Shown one piece after another: positions 25,989-34,832 of a stretch of 64,000 nt of DNA; position 1 is the first letter of the stretch, and each line of letters opens with the position of its first letter. The DNA is taken from contig CAMCXA010000003.1 of the NCBI GenBank assembly GCA_945883115.1, forward strand, positions 26,266-90,265, in the 5' to 3' direction. Below the pieces are notes generated by a model. The model did not search any database. It was not told the origin of the DNA and worked only from the letters and a program-made list of their open reading frames with translations. The DNA comes from Alsobacter soli. Its GTDB lineage: Bacteria > Pseudomonadota > Alphaproteobacteria > Rhizobiales > Beijerinckiaceae. Position numbers and translations under genes: made by a program.

Positions 25989-27167
25989 TTGACCTTAGAC
26001 CCTAAAGACTCTGTCGCCTTAACCCAAGCCTTGATCCGCTGCCCCTCGGTCACGCCGGAGGAGGGTGGGGCGCTGCATCTTCTCCAGGATGTCCTGAAGC
26101 AGGCAGGGTTTGAAACCCATCTTGTTCGCTTCAGCGAGAGCAACACACCAGACGTTGACAATCTCTATGCCCGGATCGGGACCTCAAAGCCGTATCTGCT
26201 GTTCGCCGGTCACACTGATGTTGTGCCGACTGGTGATGAAACCCGCTGGAGTCATGGACCATTTTCCGGCGAGATCGTTGACGGCATCCTCTTTGGCCGT
26301 GGTGCCGCCGACATGAAGGGCGGCGTTGCAGCTTCCGTCTCTGCGGTTCTCCAATTTCTCGACGAAGTCGGCCCGGATTTTGGCGGATCGCTCGGCTTTC
26401 TTATCACGGGGGATGAGGAAGGCCCCGCCATTAATGGCACCGTCAAATTGCTCGAATGGGCGAAAGCCCGTGGCGAGCAGTTTGATCATTGCATTTTGGG
26501 CGAGCCAACCAATCCCGAGCGGTTGGGTGACATGATCAAAATCGGTCGGAGAGGTTCACTGTCTGGCCGGTTGGTCGTTGAGGGCAAACAGGGCCATATT
26601 GCCTACCCGCATCTCGCGGAAAATCCGATTCGCGGCATTGTGACACTTGTTGGCGGGCTTTTGGCTGAGCCGCTCGATCAAGGCACCGCGCATTTTGGCG
26701 CGTCCAATCTTGAATTTTCAACACTCGATGTCGGCAACAAAGCCGGCAACGTCATTCCACAGTCGGCGGAGGCTAAATTCAATATCCGCTTCAATGATCT
26801 TTGGACGCATGAAACCTTGGCCACCGAAATCGAGGCGCGGTTGCACCGGTTGGCGGGTAACGAGATACGTTATGCCGTCACGTTCGAGCCTTCGAATGCC
26901 GATGCGTTTTTAACTGAGCCCGGCGCGTTTGTGGAGATGGCGGTCGCTTCCATTGAAGAGTCGACGGGCATCAAACCGGTACTTTCCACGACGGGTGGCA
27001 CCTCGGATGCACGGTTTATCAAAGATTACTGCCCCGTGATCGAGTTCGGCCTCGTCGGCCAGACGATGCACCAGATAGACGAGCGGGTGCCTGTTTCCGA
27101 TATCTCCCGCCTTACAGGCATCTATCATGACGTCATTCGACGCTATTTTCATCATAAAACGGGATAA
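25989..27167 (+). CDS. dapE: Succinyl-diaminopimelate desuccinylase
   Basis: Di-zinc M20 hydrolase of 392 residues that removes succinate from N-succinyl-LL-diaminopimelate. Motifs: [12 protein letters not shown] (metal His and Asp), [11 protein letters not shown] (bridging Asp), ITGDEEGPA (general-base Glu) and [12 protein letters not shown]. The C-terminal metal His lies in [11 protein letters not shown]. The start is a TTG at 25989, five bases after dapD; no closer ATG fits the family N-terminus. The dapD-dapE pair supplies both meso-DAP for peptidoglycan and lysine. Confidence 0.95.
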   Translation: MTLDPKDSVALTQALIRCPSVTPEEGGALHLLQDVLKQAGFETHLVRFSESNTPDVDNLYARIGTSKPYLLFAGHTDVVPTGDETRWSHGPFSGEIVDGILFGRGAADMKGGVAASVSAVLQFLDEVGPDFGGSLGFLITGDEEGPAINGTVKLLEWAKARGEQFDHCILGEPTNPERLGDMIKIGRRGSLSGRLVVEGKQGHIAYPHLAENPIRGIVTLVGGLLAEPLDQGTAHFGASNLEFSTLDVGNKAGNVIPQSAEAKFNIRFNDLWTHETLATEIEARLHRLAGNEIRYAVTFEPSNADAFLTEPGAFVEMAVASIEESTGIKPVLSTTGGTSDARFIKDYCPVIEFGLVGQTMHQIDERVPVSDISRLTGIYHDVIRRYFHHKTG

Positions 27168-27238
27168 AATCCCTGCGCCTCTATACATTTCAGGCTATTT
27201 TGGCTAAGGACAACCAGTTATTTTCCGGGAGTCACAGT

Positions 27239-28237
27239 ATGAGCACGGCCTCCAGCCAATTGGTTACCGTCTTCGGCGGATCAGGTTTCATCGGTCGCCA
27301 TGTCGTTCGTGCGCTGGCCAAGCGCGGGTACAGGGTGAGGGTTGCAGTACGCCGCCCCGATCTCGCATTTTTCTTGCAGCCACTAGGAAATGTTGGACAA
27401 ATTCACGCAGTTCAAGCCAATCTCCGCTATCCCGCCTCGATTGATCGCGCCATTGAGGGCGCTGATGTCGTGATCAATCTCGTCGGTATCCTGTCGGAAT
27501 CTGGCCGCCAGCGTTTCCAGACGGTACAAGCCAATGGTGCCAAGGCGATTGCTGATGCCGCCGCCCGCAAGGGAATCAGCCGTTTTGTCCAGATGTCGGC
27601 CATCGGCGCTGATCCTGCTTCGCCCTCAGCCTATGCGCGGTCGAAAGCCGCCGGTGAAGCCGCTGTTCATGCTGCAATCAAGGAAGCGATTATCATTCGA
27701 CCCTCGATTGTTTTTGGCCCGGAAGACGATTTTTTTAACCGGTTCGCAGCTTTAGCGCGGATTTTGCCGGGATTACCCCTGATCGGCGGCGGTGAAACGC
27801 GCTTCCAACCCGTGTTTGTCGGCGATGTGGCTGAAGTAGTAGCTCGCGCTGTTGATGGCAGTCTAAAGGCGGGTGCAACCTATGAATTGGGTGGTCCCGA
27901 GGTTAAAACTTTCCGCGAATTGCTCGAAACCCTGTTGCGCATCATCCACCGCAGGCGTTTGTTGCTTCCCTTGCCGTTTCCACTCGCACGGATTCAGGCG
28001 GGAGTGATGGAGTTCGTCAACAAATTCACGTTCGGCCTGATGCCGAAGGCGCTGATGCTGACGCGTGATCAAGTGACCTTGCTTGAACGGGACAATGTTG
28101 TATCGGAGGAGGCCAATTCTGCCGGATTGACCCTCGAAGGCCTTGGCATCAAGGGTGAAACGATCGATTCAGTCGTGCCGGGATATTTGTATCGTTTCCG
28201 TAAAGCGGGCCAATTCGACCGCGCCGTCGAAGTCTGA
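27239..28237 (+). CDS. NDUFA9-like NAD(P)-binding protein (complex I-associated)
   Basis: Atypical short-chain dehydrogenase of 332 residues. The nucleotide-binding start VTVFGGSGFIGRHVVRALAKRG is followed by VAVRRPDLAFFLQPLG and ANLRYP, the signature of the NDUFA9/39-kDa complex I subunit family. Alphaproteobacteria carry this homologue and it is thought to associate with complex I without being catalytic. ATG 27239 with CCGGGA upstream is preferred over the in-frame TTG at 27200. It lies between dapE and mmcB, a position that says nothing about its job. Confidence 0.85.
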   Translation: MSTASSQLVTVFGGSGFIGRHVVRALAKRGYRVRVAVRRPDLAFFLQPLGNVGQIHAVQANLRYPASIDRAIEGADVVINLVGILSESGRQRFQTVQANGAKAIADAAARKGISRFVQMSAIGADPASPSAYARSKAAGEAAVHAAIKEAIIIRPSIVFGPEDDFFNRFAALARILPGLPLIGGGETRFQPVFVGDVAEVVARAVDGSLKAGATYELGGPEVKTFRELLETLLRIIHRRRLLLPLPFPLARIQAGVMEFVNKFTFGLMPKALMLTRDQVTLLERDNVVSEEANSAGLTLEGLGIKGETIDSVVPGYLYRFRKAGQFDRAVEV

Positions 28238-28244
28238 ACATTTT

Positions 28245-28736
28245 TTAGAAACTGTCGATCTTGAAATCTGGGTCACTCAGGCGGTGCAATCTACTCGCCG
28301 TCGCCCGTGCGAGCCGAACAAGCATCGCCTTACGTCGGGCAGCAGCCAATTTGTGTTCGGGAGCATCGCGAAGGATCGCCGCACCGTAAGAATCGGCCAG
28401 AATCAGGCCAGTATCCTCGGGAATGAGGGATTGCGGGACTGAATCCGAGATTGCAAAGAAGAAATGATCGCAATAATCGCGATATTCAGGCCATTTCCGG
28501 TCAACGCGAAAGTCCTCGACGCTGGATTTGATTTCAACAATCCAAAGTGTTCCGTCATCACCCAGTGCCACGAGATCAGCTCGACGATTTGATGCGAGTG
28601 ACAGCTCAGTGACGCTCACGAGGCCCATTTGGCTCAAAAGCCGCCGTGTTCCGCGCGCGATCATCAAAGCGGTCTGCGATTGTCGCCCGTCAGGCGGGAG
28701 AACAAGACCGGTCTCCAGATCGATGTCTTCAGTCAT
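28245..28736 (-). CDS. mmcB: MmcB-family DNA repair protein
   Basis: Small protein of 163 residues matching the MmcB family, first described in Caulobacter where it is SOS-induced and helps survival after mitomycin C. The PD-(D/E)xK-like nuclease core is visible as SNRRADLVAL followed by LWIVEIKSS, with Asp and Glu-x-Lys as probable catalytic residues. The conserved KWPEYRDYCDHFFFA block follows. It is convergent with the NDUFA9-like gene, their stops eight bases apart. I did not find a clear LexA box upstream. Confidence 0.85.
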   Translation of the reverse strand: MTEDIDLETGLVLPPDGRQSQTALMIARGTRRLLSQMGLVSVTELSLASNRRADLVALGDDGTLWIVEIKSSVEDFRVDRKWPEYRDYCDHFFFAISDSVPQSLIPEDTGLILADSYGAAILRDAPEHKLAAARRKAMLVRLARATASRLHRLSDPDFKIDSF

Positions 28737-28870
28737 TGCAATCCTAATTCACTCTTCAAGAGATGGACATTAGCGATTCAAACTTCGTCGTTCAACATGA
28801 TGAGAAAGCGCATTAATATAGCTCTGACCCGTTGCATTACCTCGCCATTCCCTCTATAAACCGCATCTTC

Positions 28871-28905
28871 GAACCGCCCGGCTGATAGGGCTGCCGTGGC
28901 GGTTC
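28871..28905 (+). promoter_or_regulatory. Hairpin in the rpmI leader
   Basis: GAACCGCC (28871-28878) pairs exactly with GGCGGTTC (28898-28905) around a 19-base loop, 86 bases before rpmI. It may be part of a 5' leader. Autogenous control by L20 acts through leader RNA in some bacteria, but I cannot show it here. The rest of 28737-28990 shows no gene. Confidence 0.35.
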
Positions 28906-28990
28906 ATTTCGCTCATGATGAGACGAACAGCGTGGTAACGCGCTGCACATAACGAACAAGGACTGTTTCGGCGGTCCGATGGAGAGCAAA

Positions 28991-29191
28991 ATGCCCAAGA
29001 TGAAGACGAAGTCGAGCGCTAAAAAGCGCTTCAAGATCACCGGCACAGGCAAGGTGGTTTATGCTCAGGCCGGAAAGCGGCACGGCATGATCAAGCGGAC
29101 GAACTCGCAGATCCGCAATCTGCGCGGCACCGCCGTGATGTTCGACACCGACGGTTACAACGTCAAGAAATACTTCCTGCCCAACGGCTAA
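28991..29191 (+). CDS. rpmI: 50S ribosomal protein L35
   Basis: Sixty-six-residue basic protein with the L35 sequence [20 protein letters not shown], then [23 protein letters not shown] 28991 follows GGAG and gives the standard N-terminus; an in-frame codon at 28979 would add MESK. The operon rpmI-rplT-pheS-pheT is the usual arrangement, but infC is not directly upstream here. The protein acts in the large ribosomal subunit. Confidence 0.96.
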   Translation: MPKMKTKSSAKKRFKITGTGKVVYAQAGKRHGMIKRTNSQIRNLRGTAVMFDTDGYNVKKYFLPNG

Positions 29192-29251
29192 GTGTCAGGA
29201 CCACAGGATTTCGAGAACACCGTTATTATTTGAACACTCAGGAGATCATCC

Positions 29252-29617
29252 ATGTCACGCGTCAAACGGGGCGTTACGTCCCACGCCAAGCATAAAAAAG
29301 TTTTTAAGGCAGCGAAGGGCTTTTATGGCCGTCGCAAAAATACGATCCGCACGGCCAAGGCTGCTGTTGATCGCGCAATGCAATACGCAACCCGCGACCG
29401 CAAGGTCAAAAAGCGGACGATCCGGGCCCTCTGGATCCAGCGTTTGAACGCAGCAGTGCGGGAACATGGCATTGTTTATTCGCGCTTCATCGACGGCCTG
29501 AATAAGGCCGGGATCGCGGTCGATCGGAAGGTCTTGTCGGATCTTGCAATTCACGAGCCTGTGGCGTTCACGGCGTTGGTCGAAAAGGCCAAGGCCGCAT
29601 TGCCTGCAGCAGCATGA
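29252..29617 (+). CDS. rplT: 50S ribosomal protein L20
   Basis: L20 of 121 residues, required early in assembly of the large subunit and a known translational autoregulator of its operon in several bacteria. The N-terminal arm [19 protein letters not shown] and the folded core [21 protein letters not shown] are conserved. AGGAG stands eight bases before the ATG. A strong terminator follows 33 bases downstream, so pheST may be expressed by read-through or from their own promoter. Confidence 0.97.
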   Translation: MSRVKRGVTSHAKHKKVFKAAKGFYGRRKNTIRTAKAAVDRAMQYATRDRKVKKRTIRALWIQRLNAAVREHGIVYSRFIDGLNKAGIAVDRKVLSDLAIHEPVAFTALVEKAKAALPAAA

Positions 29618-29649
29618 TCTGATTGGCCTGAACGGGCCTGCTCAGTCTC

Positions 29650-29680
29650 AGGCCCGCGACTGATCTCGCGGGCCTTTTTC
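29650..29680 (+). terminator. Rho-independent terminator between rplT and pheS
   Basis: AGGCCCGCGA (29650-29659) pairs perfectly with 29666-29675 around a 6-base loop, followed directly by a T-run (29675-29679). In many bacteria a terminator before pheST belongs to an attenuation system; no phenylalanine-rich leader peptide is apparent here. Confidence 0.85.
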
Positions 29681-29722
29681 TTGAGAGGGCCATTTTCGCT
29701 CTCCGGCATACGAGCTTTTCCA

Positions 29723-30805
29723 ATGACCGAATTTGCATCCCTTGAGACCGATCTCGTTAACGCCATTTCCGCCGCTGCCGACGAAGCTGCGCTTGAGGCG
29801 ATCCGAATTGCCGTGCTCGGAAAATCCGGATCAATCTCAGCGCTTCTAAAATCGCTCGGCACAATGACGCCGGATGACCGGAAAGAAAAAGGCCCATTGA
29901 TTAACGGGTTGCGGGACAGCGTAACTGAAGCCCTCGCGTCGCGACGTGCTGTTTTGCGTGATGCTGCGTTGGAAATCCGGCTTGCCTCCGAGAGCATCGA
30001 TGTCACCTTGCCGGTTCGTCCGTCCGCCGCAGCACGCGGGCGTATTCACCCGATCAGTCAGGTGATTGATGAACTCACGGTCATTTTTGGTGATATGGGT
30101 TTTGCGGTCGCAGAAGGTCCGGATATCGAGACCGATTTTTTCAATTTCACCGCACTCAACTTCCCGGTTGGGCATCCTGCGCGCGAGATGCACGATACAT
30201 TCTTCTTCAATCCCGACGAAAAGGGCGAGCGGAAACTCCTTCGCACCCATACAAGCCCTGTGCAAATTCGAACGATGATGAGCCAGAAGCCCCCGATCAG
30301 GGTGATCATTCCCGGGCGCACCTATCGGTGCGACTCTGATCAGACGCACACGCCTATGTTCCATCAGGTCGAGGGACTCGTGATCGACAAAGGGTCGCAT
30401 ATGGGCCATTTGAAATGGATTTTGGCCGAATTCTGCAAGGCATTTTTCGAGGTTGATGACGTCAAGATGCGTTTCAGACCCTCGTTCTTCCCGTTCACCG
30501 AGCCATCTGTCGAGGTCGATATCCAGTGCTCACGCAAAGGCGGCGAAATCCGTTTTGGCGAGGGTGAGGATTGGCTCGAGATTTTGGGTTGCGGCATGGT
30601 GCACCCCAATGTCATTCGCCATTGTGGCCTTGATCCCGATGAGTATCAAGGCTTCGCATGGGGAATGGGGATCGACAGGATTGCCATGCTGAAATATGGC
30701 ATGCCGGATTTGCGGCCTTTCTTCGAGGCCGATGTGAGGTGGCTATCGCATTACGGTTTCAGACCATTGGATTTGCCGACGCTGACCGGCGGCTTGAGCG
30801 TGTGA
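29723..30805 (+). CDS. pheS: Phenylalanine-tRNA ligase alpha subunit
   Basis: Catalytic subunit of the alpha2-beta2 class II synthetase, 360 residues from ATG 29723. An upstream in-frame codon at 29681 overlaps the terminator and is unlikely. The N-terminal coiled coil (about 1-90) is followed by the catalytic fold: [10 protein letters not shown], motif 2 in [10 protein letters not shown] and [19 protein letters not shown], and motif 3 [14 protein letters not shown]. The phenylalanine-pocket region [17 protein letters not shown] is present. pheT starts 10 bases after its stop. Confidence 0.96.
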   Translation: MTEFASLETDLVNAISAAADEAALEAIRIAVLGKSGSISALLKSLGTMTPDDRKEKGPLINGLRDSVTEALASRRAVLRDAALEIRLASESIDVTLPVRPSAAARGRIHPISQVIDELTVIFGDMGFAVAEGPDIETDFFNFTALNFPVGHPAREMHDTFFFNPDEKGERKLLRTHTSPVQIRTMMSQKPPIRVIIPGRTYRCDSDQTHTPMFHQVEGLVIDKGSHMGHLKWILAEFCKAFFEVDDVKMRFRPSFFPFTEPSVEVDIQCSRKGGEIRFGEGEDWLEILGCGMVHPNVIRHCGLDPDEYQGFAWGMGIDRIAMLKYGMPDLRPFFEADVRWLSHYGFRPLDLPTLTGGLSV

Positions 30806-30815
30806 GGGGACTAAC

Positions 30816-33236
30816 ATGAAATTCACACTCTCCTGGCTCAAGGATCACCTTGAGACCACTGCATCCCTAGATGAAATTGTCGATGCCCTGACCCGCGTCG
30901 GTCTGGAAGTTGAGGGCGTCGAAGATCCGGCGAAGATGCTGGCGCCTTACGTCACAGCCTATGTGATTTCTGCCGAACAACACCCGAATGCGGATCGGCT
31001 GAGAGTATGCATGGTCGATACGGGATCTGGAACACCCGTTCAGGTCGTTTGCGGCGCACCCAACGCGCGTACCGGGATGATGAGCGTGTTTTCGCCGCCT
31101 GGAACGTTTATTCCGGGAAAGAACATCACGATCACGACAGGCATGGTGCGTGGGGTCGAGAGTGCAGGGATGTTGTGCTCAGGATTTGAGCTTGGCCTTT
31201 CCGAAGATCATGACGGCATCATCGACCTGCCCGCTGATGCTCCGATTGGCGCGCGCTACGTTGATTACGCGCATCTGAATGATCCCGTGATTGACATCGC
31301 AGTCACACCGAACCGGTCGGATGCTCTCGGTGTTTATGGCATAGCACGCGACCTCGCAGCCGCAGGTTTGGGAACACTCAAGTCGGCTGCCGTTGCCACG
31401 ATAAAAGGTGAGGCGCCTTGTCCGGTCAGCATAAAACTTGATTTCCCCGATAATGAGAAACACTTGGTTCCAGTATTCGGATTGCGCCTCGTTCGTGGGG
31501 TAAAAAACGGACCGAGCCCTGATTGGCTTGTTCGTCGCCTGAAGGCAATCGGGCTACGTCCGATCAACGCCCTTGTCGATATCACGAATTATCTGACCTT
31601 TGACCGTGGCCGCCCGCTTCACGTTTTCGATGCCAAGAAAATCAAGGGCAACCTTGTTGTCCGCCGCGCGCGTGACGGCGATGAAGTTGTTGCGCTCGAC
31701 GGCAAAACCTATCGGCCGGATACCGATGTTGTGGTGATCGCCGATGATCACGGCGTTGAATCCATCGCCGGTATCATGGGTGGCGAGGTATCGGGCTGTG
31801 ACGAGCATACGACCGAGGTGCTGATTGAATCGGCGCTCTGGAACCCGCTGAATATTGCCCAATCCGGCCGTAAACTCGGGATCAATAGCGATGCGCGGTA
31901 CCGTTTTGAACGCGGGGTTGATCCCGCATTCTGTCTGCCCGGTCTTGAACTCGCGACCAAGTTGGTACTCACGCTCTGCGGCGGGGAACCGAGCCAAGTG
32001 GTGGTTGCTGGTGACGTGCCCGTGGAGGACCGTGTCATCACTTTCCAATGGAGCGAAGTGAAGCGATTGACAGGGCTCGATCTTTCGGTACCGGAAATGA
32101 AAGTTATTTTGACGGATCTAGGGTTCCGGGTTTCCGGGACAGAAGCGAGTGTCAAAGTTGCGGTTCCGTCATGGCGGCCGGATGTTGAGGATAAAGCGGA
32201 CCTTGTTGAGGAAATCATGCGCATCGCTGGACTTGAAAGAGTTCTGCCGGTTCCTTTCCCGCGTGAGCCCGCGACGGTCGCAAAGCCGGTTTTGACGTTG
32301 ATCCAGAAGCGAACGAGGCTTGCCAAGCGCGCTTTGGCGTCGCGCGGGCTTATCGAGGCCGTTACTTGGTCCTTTATCAGCCATCCGGAGGCCTCGCATT
32401 TTGGCGGAGGAAGTCCGGCGCTCTCTCTCGCAAATCCGATTGCTTCAGACTTGTCCGACATGCGGCCGAGTTTGCTCCCGGGTCTTCTGAAAGTAATTGG
32501 ACGGAATGTTGATCGCGGATTGACCGATATTGCGATTTTTGAGGTCGGCCAGATCTTTAGGGGAGATAGACCGCAGGATCAGTCCATTGCAGCGACTGCA
32601 GTCCGGCGCGGCCTCGGCGGTCCTCTTGGATCAGGGCGCTTCTGGCGCGATGGCGGGGCTATTGATGCATTCGATTCCAAAGCTGATGCAATGGCGCTTC
32701 TCGAAGCCCTTGGTGTTTCGGTGGCTGGGCTTCAGGTTCAGCGGGGGGCACCAAGCTGGTTCCATCCCGGCCGGTCAGGTGTTTTGCAATTTGGCCCGAA
32801 AGCGATTGTCGGGGCGTTTGGTGAAATCCATCCGCGGGTTCTTGAGGCACTGGATGTCAAAGGGCCTGTAGTCGCCTGTGAAATCAATCTTGATGCCTTA
32901 CCGCCTCCGAAGCAACGCCCGACCCGGATGAAGCCGAAGCTGATCCTGTCTGAATTCCAGCCCGTCAGTCGTGACTTTGCATTCATTGTTGATGATGCTG
33001 TTCCCGCAGGAGAGATCGTCAAGATCACACAGGCGGTCGATCGGGCGTTGATCTCCGATATCACCGTTTTCGACGTCTATCGCGGTACAGGGGTGCCTCA
33101 GGGGAAAACCTCAATTGCAATTGCCGTTACCCTCCAGCCGATGGAAAAAACTCTCACGGATTCGGAGATTGACGCAGTATCGGCGCGAATTGTTGCAGAC
33201 GTATCGGCAAAGATCGGGGCCGTTTTGCGGAGCTGA
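30816..33236 (+). CDS. pheT: Phenylalanine-tRNA ligase beta subunit
   Basis: Beta subunit of 806 residues, carrying editing and tRNA-binding functions. Domain order is standard: a tRNA-binding EMAP-like domain (about 40-150, VVCGAPNARTGM), B3/B4 editing domain (about 200-380), B5 (about 405-475), a class II-like core (about 490-690) and a C-terminal ferredoxin-fold anticodon-binding domain (about 710-805, beginning near SEFQPVSRDFAFIVD). GAGGGG precedes the ATG. No terminator is obvious after its stop. Confidence 0.96.
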   Translation: MKFTLSWLKDHLETTASLDEIVDALTRVGLEVEGVEDPAKMLAPYVTAYVISAEQHPNADRLRVCMVDTGSGTPVQVVCGAPNARTGMMSVFSPPGTFIPGKNITITTGMVRGVESAGMLCSGFELGLSEDHDGIIDLPADAPIGARYVDYAHLNDPVIDIAVTPNRSDALGVYGIARDLAAAGLGTLKSAAVATIKGEAPCPVSIKLDFPDNEKHLVPVFGLRLVRGVKNGPSPDWLVRRLKAIGLRPINALVDITNYLTFDRGRPLHVFDAKKIKGNLVVRRARDGDEVVALDGKTYRPDTDVVVIADDHGVESIAGIMGGEVSGCDEHTTEVLIESALWNPLNIAQSGRKLGINSDARYRFERGVDPAFCLPGLELATKLVLTLCGGEPSQVVVAGDVPVEDRVITFQWSEVKRLTGLDLSVPEMKVILTDLGFRVSGTEASVKVAVPSWRPDVEDKADLVEEIMRIAGLERVLPVPFPREPATVAKPVLTLIQKRTRLAKRALASRGLIEAVTWSFISHPEASHFGGGSPALSLANPIASDLSDMRPSLLPGLLKVIGRNVDRGLTDIAIFEVGQIFRGDRPQDQSIAATAVRRGLGGPLGSGRFWRDGGAIDAFDSKADAMALLEALGVSVAGLQVQRGAPSWFHPGRSGVLQFGPKAIVGAFGEIHPRVLEALDVKGPVVACEINLDALPPPKQRPTRMKPKLILSEFQPVSRDFAFIVDDAVPAGEIVKITQAVDRALISDITVFDVYRGTGVPQGKTSIAIAVTLQPMEKTLTDSEIDAVSARIVADVSAKIGAVLRS

Positions 33237-33277
33237 TGTTTTGATCTCTTTGCTGGTACAGAAAGTTATTTTGTCTG

Positions 33278-34010
33278 ATGGGTAAGTTATCTAGCTCGAT
33301 TTTTCCGGGTGTTTTGGTCCTGCTTTCGCTGGCTTTGTCAGGGGGGATTACCAGGGTGTCAAACGGTTCCTGTTGATGAGTTGCCGAAGAGCACAATTGC
33401 ACCTATGGAGGAAGTCGCTGTCCAGGATCAAGAATGGTATATCGGGGAACTCTCGGATACCCCGCATCCGATCCCACTTGTCGACCGCTCGAAAATGCGC
33501 CCGGAATTGATGCGTCAGGCGGTCCCATTTGTCGGGAACGAAGCTCCGGGTACGATTATCGTCGATATAGACCAACGCTTTCTCTATTTTGTTGAAGGAA
33601 GAGGTCTGGCAATCCGCTATGGCATAGGTGTGGGACGTCTTGGGTTCTCCTGGCGCGGTGTTGCGGAAGTGGGCCGAAAAGGCGTATGGCCCGATTGGAG
33701 CCCGACCAGCACGATGCGGCGGATTATTCCCAATCTACCAGCGCGAGTGGCCGGAGGGATTGATAGCCCCCTCGGAGCGCGGGCGTTGTATTTATATCAG
33801 AATGGTCAGGATATCCTGTTCCGCATCCATGGTACCAACGAACCGTGGTCAATCGGGGAGCAGGTATCAAGTGGATGTATTCGGCTCTTGAACGAGGATA
33901 TCTATGATTTGTTCGGCCGGACGAAAACGGGTGCTACGGTGATCGTGCGCAATGTCAGGAAGTTCAGTGTGCCTGCAGCGAAGGAACCTGAAAGTGCGTC
34001 ACCGTCCTGA
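33278..34010 (+). CDS. L,D-transpeptidase (YkuD), frameshifted in signal peptide
   Basis: Cell-wall L,D-transpeptidase forming 3-3 crosslinks or attaching proteins to peptidoglycan. The YkuD domain (C-terminal two thirds) has FRIHGTNEPWSIGEQVSSGC followed by IRL, with catalytic His and Cys intact. The mature frame upstream reads GLPGCQTVP, a good lipobox, but no signal peptide. A signal-like sequence, MGKLSSSIFPGVLVLLSLALSG, starts at ATG 33278 in another frame. Removing one base from the G6 run (33341-33346) joins the two into a normal lipoprotein. As written, translation from GTG 33309 would give an export-poor product. Sequencing error, recent mutation or slippage are possible. Confidence 0.75.
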
Positions 34011-34784
34011 TCCGTTGAGGATGTTATTCGGGTCCCACTCGTAAGTGATTGTTTCAAAACGCATATCCAGCACGTCTACCATTAGAAGGCGCCCGACGAG
34101 GCCTTCGCCGAAGCCGACAATCTGACGAATAACTTCGATCGCCATCATGCTGCCCATCATGCCGGCAAGGGCGCCGAGAACGCCGGCCTCGGAGCACGCA
34201 GGAATTGTCCCTGGGGGCGGTGGAGTGGGGAAAAGGCACCGATAAGTAGGATTTTTCTTGCCATTCGGGCCTGTTTCGTGGGCGCGGATGGTCGTCAGGC
34301 TTGCGTCGAAGACGCCGAGTGCCGCTGTGACGAGAGGTTTTCCCAACTGGTAACAAGTGTCTGATACCAGGTAACGCGTCGAAAAATTGTCTGATCCATC
34401 AATGACGATGTTGGACGATGCGACGAGTTGTTCCACATTTAAATTGGTACATTGGACGTCATGTCCAATGACATTTACATGCGGATTGATGCGCTCAAGC
34501 GCTTTGGCCGCACTCGCCACTTTCGACATGCCGATGTCCGGTGTTCCGTGGATCACCTGTCGTTGGAGGTTGGAAAGCGACACGGTGTCATGATCGACAA
34601 TGTCGATCGTACCAACGCCCGCCGCCGCGAGATATTGGAGCAGCGGAGAACCGAGGCCGCCCGCGCCGATGACAAGCACCCGCGCATTCTTCAGCCGGTG
34701 CTGGCCGGGTCCGCCAATCTCGCGCATGATGATGTGGCGCGCGTAGCGCTCCATCTCCAGTTCAGAAAGCGATGACTGATGCAT
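33999..34784 (-). CDS. MoeB/ThiF/HesA-family adenylyltransferase
   Basis: E1-like enzyme of 261 residues that adenylates the C-terminal glycine of a sulfur-carrier protein such as MoaD or ThiS. The ATP site VLVIGAGGLGSPLLQYLAAAG, RQ in NLQRQVIHG and the catalytic-cysteine loop PACSEAGVLG are present. MoeB normally has two CxxC zinc motifs. Here the first reads TYRC and the C-terminal one is absent, so the zinc site is incomplete. Its 3' end overlaps the convergent transpeptidase gene by 12 bases. Which carrier it serves cannot be told; no moaD or thiS is in the window. Confidence 0.8.
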   Translation of the reverse strand: MHQSSLSELEMERYARHIIMREIGGPGQHRLKNARVLVIGAGGLGSPLLQYLAAAGVGTIDIVDHDTVSLSNLQRQVIHGTPDIGMSKVASAAKALERINPHVNVIGHDVQCTNLNVEQLVASSNIVIDGSDNFSTRYLVSDTCYQLGKPLVTAALGVFDASLTTIRAHETGPNGKKNPTYRCLFPTPPPPGTIPACSEAGVLGALAGMMGSMMAIEVIRQIVGFGEGLVGRLLMVDVLDMRFETITYEWDPNNILNGSGR

Positions 34785-34832
34785 GATCGCCTTCTAGCAC
34801 GGTCGTTAGCGGCATCCAAGGCAGGACCATGC

